A stretch of 64,000 nucleotides of DNA. Origin: Flaveria trinervia. Taxonomy: Eukaryota > Streptophyta > Magnoliopsida > Asterales > Asteraceae. The notes under the pieces are model-generated. The model made no database searches, was not told the origin of the DNA, and worked only from the letters and a program-made list of their open reading frames with translations. The stretch spans positions 19,917,228 to 19,981,227 of the forward strand of contig CM046443.1 in assembly GCA_025506515.1 (NCBI GenBank), written 5' to 3'. Below, one piece after another: positions 36,101 to 45,015 of this stretch (its first letter is position 1; each line of letters starts with the position of its first letter). The translations under genes and the position numbers were made by a program.

Positions 36101-36384
36101 GGTATTATGATTAGAGAATAAGCGAAGCGGTCATAGTTCTAAATAGAGAGGGCAAAATGGAAACTATCTGGGTATTCGACCCAATGTGGCTTACAAACTT
36201 GTTTGCAGAAGATGTCTACACATTGTACAAGTGGCCACTGTTCTATGACGTGCAAGATATTGTACAAGCTCTCCAATTCCAGAATGTTGTACGACTCTGC
36301 TTTGCATTTGAAATACATACAGGAGTTACAAGAGAGGAGAAGTACAAGAGGTTTGAGGAGCTTATGAAGAATGTTAGACGTTAA
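33120..36384 (+). pseudogene. aORF of element B, two coding exons
   Basis: Exon 1 starts at 33120 and is open for 204 codons. N-terminal domain (residues about 8-200) has FLRRSRIFKAIS, QLAFWES, the ELGDDGD segment and CIALRKGGFDEMSDQIQNTY, homologous to the A, F and G aORFs. An acidic tract (about 33940-34000), a basic bipartite patch KKRMAQPHGMKSKRRR (34265-34310), a Thr/Pro-rich stretch (34316-34500), a coiled coil (34570-34760) and a second Asp/Glu run (34800-34900) follow. The intron 35034-35180 separates exon 2 (VSYTPEEGE, KAEWAACF, WAYFEDFNVY, ... DDVYTLY-like region, stop at 36384). Stops and shifts (33735, 35200, 35785 onward) make it non-functional. No membrane segment; an envelope role is not supported. 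Confidence 0.8.
35034..35180 (+). other. Intron inside aORF, element B
   Basis: Donor GATAAAA|GTAAAG, branch-like TACTAAT near 35142, acceptor AAATCAAGCCG (CAG in A and E, mutated to CCG here; an AG lies 3 nt earlier). Phase 1; joining gives NKTS-stop-QDEYD, where the stop is a CAG-to-TAG change relative to E. Confidence 0.72.
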
Positions 36385-36392
36385 AGGAAACT

Positions 36393-36408
36393 AGGTCCAA
36401 GGGGAGTT
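36393..36408 (+). promoter_or_regulatory. 3' polypurine tract, element B
   Basis: AGGTCCAAGGGGAGTT directly before the 3' LTR; same as in E. Confidence 0.9.
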
Positions 36409-37150
36409 TGTTGATACATATGTACCTAGTTTATGAGCTTAATGTAATATCTGTCATGTCTTACACATATGTAATGAATGAGTTAGATGAAATATAATAT
36501 GTGGTTGATGCTTATAATGTTTAATGTTTCATTGTATTATGGTGTGATAAAGTATAATGAACTAACTATATAGGTTTGAGGTTGTTGTGCATAGTTCTTA
36601 GTCAATAATGATTGAGAAATGTCTTCAAACTTAGTCGTATGAGTCTTCATGCGAATGGACCATGCTAATAGACCATACGCATGAATACCTCATGCTAATG
36701 GACCAGTCGCATGATTGAACTAAGAGACTGGATCAGTCGCACGATTGAGACATAAGATTGACTCAGTGGCACGACTGAACCTTCAGTCGTGTGTATGGAT
36801 CAATCACCTGATTCAGTCGCATGACGAAACGATGCTAATGGTTCAGTCGTACGATTGGAAAACCCTAACCTATAAATATCACTTAATTCGTGGAAAAACA
36901 CAAGAATTTGAAACACTAGAATAATTTCGACACATACTCATAACCTAGCCATCCAGAACGTCCAGAAAGCCTGTTCTAAGTTCATAGTTCGCATCTGATC
37001 TTGTTCTACTCATTCTCAACATTTCTTTAATCGTTAGATTGATCGGTATTGCGTTCTAATTAATTGGATCGCCAATCAAATAGGATCCGCACTATTTGAT
37101 CTGGTTTCACGCATTATCAGTTAGTACTCCGTACGTACACGGTCCTAACA
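36409..37150 (+). repeat. 3' LTR of element B (742 bp)
   Basis: Full-length match to 17420-18163, with palindrome cluster at about 36625-36865 and TATA at 36871. Ends GGTCCTAACA then GAAAG. Confidence 0.95.
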
Positions 37151-37155
37151 GAAAG

Positions 37156-38693
37156 GGTGACAAGAAGCAAGTCAAGTATTGCAAACATCTATTTGTTCTC
37201 ATGTTTTCTTTGTCAAACAGTCTAAAAATATCAAAGAGGCTCTTCAAGACAATAGCTAGATTGAAGCAATGCATGAAGAATTGTTGCAGTTCAAGAAGCA
37301 AGAAGTATGGCAACTAGTAGATCTTCCCTAAGGACAATACCCTATCTGTACCAGATGGCTGTATAGAAACAAAACTGATCATAGAGGATCAGAAGCAAAG
37401 CAAGACTAATGGCACAGGGGTATACTCAGGAAGAAGGAATTGACTATGACGAAGTGTTTGCAGCTGTTGCCAGATTAGAAGCAATAAGAATCTTTCTTGC
37501 ATACTCAGCATCCATGAAGTTCATTGTTTATCAAATGGATGTAAAGTGTGCTTTCTTGTATGGAAAGATTGCTAAAGAAGTCTATGTGAGTCAATCACCT
37601 GGCTTTAAAGATCCTGAATTTCCTCTCAGGGTTTACAAGCTTGACAAAGCCTTGTATGGTCTTCACCAAGCCCCAAGAAAGTGGTACGAGACTCAATCAT
37701 CTTTCTTTCTTGAAAATGGGTATGAAGAGGAAAGATTGATCAGACTCTCTACGTAGATGATATCATTTTTGGCTCAACAAACAAGCTACGCTACAAAGAT
37801 TTTGAAGATCTCATGCATTCAAAATTCCAAATGAGTGCAATGGTGGAACTCATATTCTTTCTAGGAGTGCAAGTCCAAAAGACGGTTGATGGAATCTTCA
37901 TTAATCAATCGAAACACATGGAAACATTGTTGAAGAAATTCCACCTTGCTGACTGTCAGTCGATCAGAACACATGTTAATACTAAAGTGAAGATAGGACC
38001 TGATCCAGAAGGCAAATCAGTGGATCAGACTCACTATCAATCTATGATCGGTTCACTTATGTATCTAACAGCCAGTAGGCCTGACATTATGTTTGGTGTT
38101 TGTGTATGTGCCAGATATCAATCAGATCCCAAGGAATCACACGTGAATGCAGTCAAAAGGATATTAAGATATCTTAAGGGAAAGCATGTTCTTGGATTGT
38201 GGTATCCAAAGGAAGGAGATTTCAATCTTTATGCCTTCACTGACAGTGATTATGGGGGAAGCAATTTCAATAGGAAGTCCACTTCTAGTGGTTGTCAATT
38301 TCTTGGTCCCAGACTGGTCTCCTGGCAATGCAAGAAGCATACAAATGTATATGTTTCAATAACAGAAGCTGAGTACATTACAGTATCAGCTTGTTGCTCT
38401 CAAGTTCTCTAGATTCAAAACCAGATGCTTGATTATGGTTTTAACTTTTTACATACTTCAATTCACATTGACAACACAACAATTTTTTTATTACAAATAA
38501 TCTAGTTCAGCACTAAAAAACAAAACTTATTGAAATTAGATATCACTTTTTGAGAGACTATGCTTAAAAAGGGTTAATTAAATTGATTCAAGTTCCCACT
38601 AAAAATCAATTGGCTGATTTATTCACTATGGCATTTGAACCTGGTAGGTTTGAGTTCCTAGTTCAATCAATTGGCATGATTAACCTTGAATAA
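37156..38693 (+). pseudogene. pol: Pol (RT and RNase H) of element C
   Basis: RT opens in broken frame (MHEELLQFKKQEVWQLV near 37270), then GIDYDEVFAAVARLEAIR (37439), DVKCAFLYGKI (37540), ALYGLHQAPRKWYE (37652) and YVDDIIFGS (37752, active site intact). Thumb: MSAMVELIFFLGVQV (37831). RNase H: TDSDYGGSNF (38238), ITEAEYITVSACC (38358), a stop after CSQVL at 38410, and a degraded tail ending GMINLE at 38693. Confidence 0.9.
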
Positions 38694-39225
38694 AATCAAA
38701 CAAAACATCAAAAAAAGATATAAAAATTCAGAAAATTACAAAAAGAAGTCAATTTTGATGAAGAAAATGATTAATATACCTTGGGAAATGATATAATTAC
38801 AGTCATTATATCATTCACTATACTTAATTTAAAATTTAAAATACTGACATGACTTACCTGATATGTGGGTAGGCTCAACTTGGAGGAGAAGATATATGCT
38901 ATGATAAATAAAAATCTTATTAAATGTTGAAACACTCATCTCAGAGTACAAGGTATGTATTGGTTTATCTAAGTGTATGTGTGTGTAGTAACCTAAACAC
39001 ATCAGGTAATGACACTTTATTAATCTCTTTTACCTACATCAAGTTTCATCTCTATTTTGCTAAGCAAAGACCTGAAGAAACAAGCATATAGTACAAATGT
39101 ATTGATCCAAAAGATTCCCATAAGGAACACATCCAAATTGGATGGGTATACAAAAATAATACATTCCTTGTGAATGAGCAAAAGAATCAAATCATGGATC
39201 ACCTTCCAAAATGAAGTGAAAAGAA
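38694..39225 (+). other. 3' non-coding tail of element C
   Basis: AT-rich; no LTR, PPT, repeat or open frame I can support. The 3' LTR of C is either beyond E or too diverged. Confidence 0.5.
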
Positions 39226-39959
39226 TGTTAGGATCGTGTATTGAATGAAATACTAACTGATATACATGTATACCGAATCAAATAGTGCGGAATCCTATTT
39301 GATTGGCGATTAATCAGTGAGAACGCACGTAGAAAAATTATGGATGAATCTAAACGTTAAGACGATCGAGAATCGATATAGTGCGATCTATGAACTTGGA
39401 ACAGGTTCTTAGAGGTCTCTAGACGGCTAGGGTACGATTTAGTATGTAGGTTCTCTAAGTGTTCTATTTTTCCACAATTTAAGTGGTATTTATAGTTAGA
39501 GTTTCTCATTCGGGCCACTGAACCATTAGCATGGTTCAGTCATGCGATCGAGTCATGTGGTTGATCCATTCGCACGACTGAGTGTTCAGTCGTGCGACTG
39601 AGTCAATCTCATGTTACAATCATGCGAGTAATCCAGTCTCCTGGTTCAGTCGTACGACTGGTTCATTAGCATGAAGTTGTTCATGCGTATGGTCCATTAG
39701 CATGGGCCAATCGTATGAGAACTTCATATGATTAAGTTTGAATGTGTTTCACAATCATTATTTGACTTAGTTCTATTCAAACAACCACAAACCTATGTAA
39801 TTAGTTCAATAAGCGTTATTCATACCAAGCAATGAAATATTTAACATTATAAGCACAACCACACATTGTATTTCATTAAGTACCCATTCAATTACATATG
39901 TGTAAGACAATAAAGACATTTTACATTAAGCTCAGAAACTAGGTACACATGTATCTACA
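39226..39959 (-). repeat. 3' LTR of element E (734 bp)
   Basis: On the minus strand TGTAGATACATGTGTACC... to ...GATCCTAACA; homologous to A and B LTRs. Palindrome cluster at about 39500-39720 (CAGTCGTGCGACTG near 39588), TATA at 39487-39494. Confidence 0.92.
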
Positions 39960-39972
39960 AACTCCCCCTTGG
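39960..39972 (-). promoter_or_regulatory. 3' polypurine tract, element E
   Basis: Minus-strand CCAAGGGGGAGTT abutting the LTR. Confidence 0.9.
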
Positions 39973-39987
39973 ACCTAGTTTCATCTA

Positions 39988-41881
39988 CTATCGTACATTC
40001 TTCATAAGCTCCTCATACTTCTTGTACTTCTCCTCTCTTGTGACTCCTGCATGTATTTCAAAAGCAAAGTAGAGTCATATCACATTCTGGAATTGGAGAG
40101 CTTGTACAATATCCTGTGAGTCATAGAATAGTGGCCACTTGTATAAGGTGTAAACATCATCAGATGACAAGTTAGTGTGCCACATGGGGTCAAACACCCT
40201 GATAGTTTCCATAATACCATTTATGTTCAACACTATGACTGTCTCTCCTATTCTCCAATCGTAGTACCACCACTTGAAGTGTGGAGTGAAGTCCTGTGGC
40301 ATTTCCCGTAGAGGGATTCTAGACATCGTGCGCGGAGGACTCCACTTTAGCACTATTTTTAGCTTCCCAGTTATGGCATCAACTTCAAATCTCCTGACAT
40401 ACCTCATTGGTTGTTGAGGCTTGAAGTTGACCCACCGGGTGTGGTACTCTCTCTTTAAAGTTGCTTCGAACCAGCCTGACATCTTATGAGGGTCAGCATA
40501 TAGCAACTTCAATTTTGCTAGCTGGTTAAGCTCAAAACTGGAAGAGTCTTCAAATCGTGTGGGAATCTGAAGTACTCATCCCTTTCTCTCTTTTAATAGC
40601 ATAGACGTTAAAATCTTTAAAATAGGCCCACACTATAATTTTGCCTGAGACCTTGTGATGCTTCTTCACTTTATAGAGTTTGGTGTAGACATTTGACTTT
40701 GGAGCACTTCGCTGGGCTCTAATTTCTGCAAAACATGCTGCCCATTCAGCCTTTCTGATATTGACATCGACGTCTGAGGCTTGGGCCTTGTCTTCCTTCT
40801 TTTTCCGACTCTTGCTCCATTTTATCCAGAGTTTTAAAAGTATCACTAACAAGGAGTCACCCAGATTGGGGACTATATTTCCCCTTGTCAGCGTAATCTA
40901 GATAATGTTGAGCAGTGACATCTTCAATCTTGATTTCATCGACATCATTAAGCTCATCGTCACTGTCAATGTTCACCGTAGGAGCATCCTTCACGATCTT
41001 GTCTGGATTCAGTCTGAACATCTCAGCAAGTTGCTCATCAGTAAGGTCGTGGATTATTTCTCCTTCTTCAGGAGTGTAACTCACAGACCTCCTGACTATC
41101 CCTTGCAGATCAAGTATCATTGTCAGTTGAGACTTGATCTGTTGAAGGGGAGCAACATCATACTCATCTTGCTGAGATGTGTGATCTGCTTGATTTAAAC
41201 ATATAAACATATCATGCATCTAGTAAATAATCAAAGCAGTGAACATTAAATATATACATAGACATTAATTACATTAGTTTGATACAATTGTCAAATACAC
41301 ATGATTTTAAATGACATGAACAACTATGCATTACTCTTGTCTTGAATCAAGTGTTCCTCTGCTGATGGGGCTGACGTAGAGGCACCTTTGTCTTGAGCTT
41401 TCTTGGTCCTCCTTTCACTTGCTGATGTGGCACCCATAGCAGATGTATCTCCTTCTCCTTCATCATCATCATCACCTGCATCAAAACCATCACCTCTCTC
41501 TGTATCTTCACCTTGATCATCACCATCATCATCTTCATTATGACTGTCATCATCATCACCATCATCTCCATCTCCTTCTCTGATCTTTAGTGGCTCATCC
41601 TTCGAGCCCTTCAGCTTGAGCATGATGGTTTTGTTAGTAGCCTCCAACTCCTTTATCCTCTTTGCTGAATGGACATTTTGCTCCTGGAGTTGGGACATCT
41701 CTAGGCTCTAAGAAGCCATCTGCTGTGCCTGCTGCTCAAACAGCTGCGCCTGCTGAGATATCTGCTGAGATTGTGCAGCAGTAAGCTCTACTAACTGTCG
41801 AATCTGAGCAATCTTCTCGTCATCGGCAACCAATAGCTTCAGCACCATACGGTTCAGTGCTGAGAGTTATTCCTCTACCCC
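39988..41881 (-). pseudogene. aORF of element E (end of exon 1 and exon 2)
   Basis: Exon 1 part: coiled coil MSQLQEQNVHSAKRIKELEA (41698 onward), GSKDEPLKIREGD, long Asp/Glu run, APSAEEHLIQDKS. The intron 41334-41186 follows. Exon 2: DEYDVAPLQQIKSQLTMILD, VSYTPEEGEIIHDL, EMFRLNPDKIV, acidic linker, KAEWAACFAEIRAQ, WAYFKDFNVYAIKREKG, FEVDAITGKLKIVLKW, FKWWYYDWRIGETVIVL and DDVYTLYKWPLFYD, then an in-frame TGA near 40075, and the end at 39988. The best copy for reading exon 2: only this TGA and a frame break near 40860 and 40550 are apparent. Confidence 0.8.
41186..41334 (-). other. Intron inside aORF, element E
   Basis: On the minus strand donor GACAAGA|GTAATGC and acceptor TCAAGCAG|ATCACAC; phase 1, joining ...QDK to NHTSQQDEYD in frame. 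Upstream TTTACTAG resembles the branch TACTAAT of A and B. Confidence 0.8.
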
Positions 41882-41996
41882 AGTGTGGTGGACCAAAAGA
41901 ACCAATGAGCCTGATCAGAAAAACCTCTAAGTCCCACAGACATTAGAACTGCTGAAGAAGATCACAACAGCTGAAGACATCAGCTGATTACAAGGT

Positions 41997-42215
41997 CTGA
42001 AGACAAAGTCTGAAAGTAAAGAACTGAAGACAAAGTCTGAAAGTAAAGAACTGAAGACAAAGTCTGAAGCTATCAGCTGAAGACAAAGTTTGAAAGTAAA
42101 GTACTGAAGACAAAGTCTGAAGCTATCAGCTGAAGACAAAGTCTGAAAGAACAAAGTCTGAAGAACAAAGACTGAAGACAAAGATTGAAGATAAAGAACT
42201 GAAGACCAAAGTGAT
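41997..42215 (+). repeat. Tandem repeat in F LTR
   Basis: Unit CTGAAGACAAAGTCTGAAAG plus TAAAGAA (27 bp) repeated about seven times with variants (AGCTATCAG in place of AGTAAAGA). The G LTR lacks this expansion. Confidence 0.85.
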
Positions 42216-42452
42216 CAGTAGTTGTCACAACAGCTGAAGTTATCCACTTCAGTAGTTGTGATGTTTCCTTTTAGTACTTGTAATTTACTTTTTAGTAGTT
42301 ATAGTTTCAGTAGTTTTATGTTTCTTGTACTTAGCATTCTCTGAGATGTAATCAGTTGTTGAGAACATTCTTAGTAGTTTGCATAGTTTCAGTAGTTTGA
42401 ATAATTCTGTTAGATGTCACTATCAAGTGACATCAGCAGATGTCACATATCC

Positions 42453-42460
42453 TATATAAG
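42453..42460 (+). promoter_or_regulatory. TATA box in F LTR
   Basis: TATATAAG, matching the G 5' LTR TATA (minus strand 55929-55922). Confidence 0.65.
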
Positions 42461-42666
42461 GAATGTTGACCTAATTGTAAAGTGTGACATTGAGCCACCA
42501 TGAAAGCATATGAATGAAATATCTTTTTTGCAGAATACTCTTTTTCTATAACCATTTACTGTTACATTTAATATCAATTGTGTTCTTGTGAATTGTTTAA
42601 TTCGTTGTTCGTACTCCGCTGCAAAACTCTCTAATTAATCAAACTTAGATCATTGATCCTAACAAA

Positions 42667-42678
42667 TGGTATTAGAGC
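42667..42678 (+). promoter_or_regulatory. Primer-binding site, element F
   Basis: TGGTATTAGAGC two bases after the LTR. Confidence 0.92.
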
Positions 42679-42895
42679 AAGGTTAATCATTGATCGATCT
42701 AACAATTGATCATTGAAACTGCTATTCGATATCTAAGTTTGATTGAATTAGCATATTTGCAAGAATTGGTTATAGATCATTGAATTTCTGCTGCTTTCGT
42801 TTATCTGGCTTGAGTTTTTTTTTGGTTCATATTGATTTTGTTGTGTTTTTGCACTAAATCAGTTAAAACTTAATTGAATTTGGTTGAATCTGAGA

Positions 42896-44173
42896 ATGAC
42901 TACTCCTTCTAATGACCCTCACAATACCGGTTTCTCAACCAAGCCTCCGATGCTGGTTAGGACTGAGTATAACATATGGCAACGAAGAATGCTTCATCAC
43001 CTGTCTGTTAACAGTTCAGGTTGTTGGACATCTGTGGTACATGGTCCACACAAGCCTATGGTGAACAATCTGGAAACCAACCAAATGGTTCCGAAGAAGA
43101 AGGAACAATACTCAGATGAGGATCGAAAACTGTTTGAGATTGATGCTAAAGCGCATGGAATTCTGGCCATGGCACTGCCAAATGAAATCTATTCTAGGCT
43201 TATGCATCATGAAACTGCTCATGACCTCTAGAATGCATTGAAGGGAACAATTTGGTGGAACAGATGAGGTCTTAGCAAACAACAGAGAAATCCTTGCCCA
43301 ACAATATGAGACATTCTCTCATAGGAAGGGTGAGTCACTGACTCAACAGTTTGAGCGTTTTTCCTGTTTGATCTCTGAGCTGAAAATGGTCAAACATGAA
43401 TACACTAATATTCAGATGAACAACAGATTCCTCAGATCACTGCCTGAGAGATGGGACACATATACCATTGTCCTACGTTCCAGTGCAAATCTGGATAGTC
43501 TATCTCTCACCCAACTCCATGGGAAACTGCTTACATTGAAAGAGAGATAGAGCAGAAAAGAAAACTAGCATCATCAGGAAAGCTCACTGATGACTTTGTA
43601 CCAGGGAACACTGCCTTGGTTGGTCATGAGTCAGAATATGCTGCATCAGAAAGCAATTATGATGAGCATATAGATTTTTCCTCAAACGGTTCAGATCATG
43701 CATTTGTTAGTGTTGACAGTCAGTCAGGCTGTATAGTGACAATTTGTGTTTCATATGGATGATTTAAAGGGTATTGCTGATGATGACTTAGAAGAGATGG
43801 ATATTCTGAGCCAAATGGCCTTGATTAATATCAGATCTCAAAAGTTCTACAAGAGAACTGGTGGGAAATTCCTAGGACTCTCTTTAAAACCAAAGTTGGT
43901 TTTGACAAGAGTAAGTTGAGGTGTCACAAATGCCACAGGCTTGGACACTTTGCAAGAGAGTGTAGATCATCTGGATCTAACTCCTTTGCACCCTTTGTGA
44001 CTTTTCCAAGCAATAGTCCACAAAACAGAGGGCAACATCCTGCTAGTTCTGGTCATCATTCACAACCTATATCTCCTGCATATCTTGTCCCTCATGGTTC
44101 AATGTCATATCCATATCCCTGCTATTACATGCCACACCCAATCCGGTTCAAGTTTCTAATGCACAACAACCTC
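42896..44173 (+). pseudogene. gag: Gag (first part) of element F
   Basis: True start is the ATG at 42896 (MTTPSNDPHNTG), as in G. NIWQRRMLHHLSVNSSGCW, then DEDRKLFEIDAKAHGILAMA (UBN2 pattern), ELKMVKHEYTNIQMNNRFLR and a knuckle CHKCHRLGHFAREC at 43921-43962, intact. Frame breaks at 43230, 43350 and 43550; G is inserted at 44173 in the Pro/Tyr-rich region after the knuckle. Confidence 0.9.
44169..44173 (+). repeat. Target-site duplication ACCTC (left) of element G
   Basis: ACCTC before G; repeated at 56337-56341. Confidence 0.92.
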
Positions 44174-44799
44174 TGACAGGATCAGTGATCTCAAGTTTGA
44201 TGGATTAGAGTGTAACGCAGCGGAATAAGAACAAGAATTAGACAGATTATAGCAAGAATTTGATATTCGTATGCATTATGAACAAATACGGTTGTAAAGA
44301 GAGAATATATTTCTGTGAAAAGGAATGTTTCAATAATATCAAATGTTTCTGCTCAATCATTCACCATTACAATAAGGTTGACACTCCTTTATAGAGTGCA
44401 ATCACTGCTGATATCACGGGATAGTGACATTGGCAGATTTGTTACAAAAATAACTAAAACTCAACAAACTACTGAAATGTTCACAACTACTGAGAACATA
44501 TCAGAGTGCTAAGTATAAAACATAAAACTACTGATACGAAACTACTGAAACTAAACATGACTGAAGAACAAGCTCTTCAGTCGTTTTACAAAATACAAAA
44601 GGAAAACATAAAACTACTGAAAGAAAACCGTCACAACTACTGAAGAAGACCTCTTCAGCTGTTGTGACAACGACTGATACTTGGTCTTCAGCACTTGTCT
44701 TCAGACTTTGTCTTCAGCTGTTGTGGACTTCAGCAGTTGTTGTGACGTGTGGGACTTAAGGTTTTTCTGATCCGGCTCATTGGTTCTTTTGGTCCAACA
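44174..44799 (-). repeat. 3' LTR of element G (626 bp)
   Basis: On the minus strand TGTTGGACCAAAAGAACC ... GATCCTGTCA. Motif cluster (AACTACTGA, CTTCAGTCG, CAGTTGTTG) at about 44455-44755. Confidence 0.94.
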
Positions 44800-44811
44800 A
44801 CTCCCCCTGAA
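44800..44811 (-). promoter_or_regulatory. 3' polypurine tract, element G
   Basis: Minus-strand TTCAGGGGGAGT next to the LTR. Confidence 0.9.
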
Positions 44812-45015
44812 CCAATGCAGCCAAAACCTTAACTTTATTGAGGTCCCACTTATTGTTGGCAATAAGATTGGTCTTTTTCCTTCTTGATCAGCTAAGAAGA
44901 TGATCCAATTAAGCACTGGCCTGGGAATAGATTTCTGAAATTTGGTTGGCATAGTATGGATAGGAGCCCTGACTTTGGGGAACTGGACACAGGGCTGTGG
45001 TCCTATCCATGAAAT

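Larger units (their letters stand above)
17420..37150 (+). mobile_element. Element B: complete Sirevirus-like copia retrotransposon interrupted by element D
   Basis: Both LTRs (17420-18163, 36409-37150), a primer-binding site, gag, pol, spacer, aORF and polypurine tract are present in order. The 5-bp duplication GAAAG flanks it inside element C. Total 19.7 kb; about 14.1 kb after removing D and its 5-bp duplication. The LTRs differ at many sites and coding regions have stops, so it is an old, inactive copy. Same family as A and E. Confidence 0.95.
37151..39225 (+). mobile_element. Element C, right part: RT and RNase H plus 3' region
   Basis: Continuation of C after B, beginning with the second GAAAG. 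RT-RNase H to 38693, followed by a 530-bp AT-rich tail with no clear LTR or PPT, cut by the E LTR at 39226. Confidence 0.85.
39226..41885 (-). mobile_element. Element E: 3' LTR and aORF end of an A/B-family element, cut by F
   Basis: Minus strand. 3' LTR 39226-39959, PPT, then aORF exon 2, intron and part of exon 1, ending abruptly at about 41881 where the F LTR begins. The rest should lie right of the window, beyond F. Confidence 0.88.
41886..42664 (+). repeat. 5' LTR of element F (779 bp)
   Basis: Begins TGGTGGACCAAAAGAACC (G has TGTTGGACC) and ends ATTGATCCTAACA. Includes a 27-bp tandem array, CAGTAGTT-type motifs and TATA at 42453. Confidence 0.88.

Noticed and set aside
33120..36384. 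Envelope gene, as third genes of Sireviruses are often called
   Set aside because: No signal peptide, hydrophobic transmembrane segment or fusion-type region was seen in the A, B, E, F or G copies; basic NLS-like patches point elsewhere.
41347..41571. Met-rich minus-strand frame
   Set aside because: Shifted reading of the GAT/GAC acidic run in exon 1 of the E aORF.
39226..41881. E as the missing 3' part of element A
   Set aside because: A already has its own aORF to within a few bases of the PPT, so E is a separate insertion that duplicates that region.
41881..41885. CAGTG as target duplication of F
   Set aside because: The right end of F is outside the window, so it cannot be tested.
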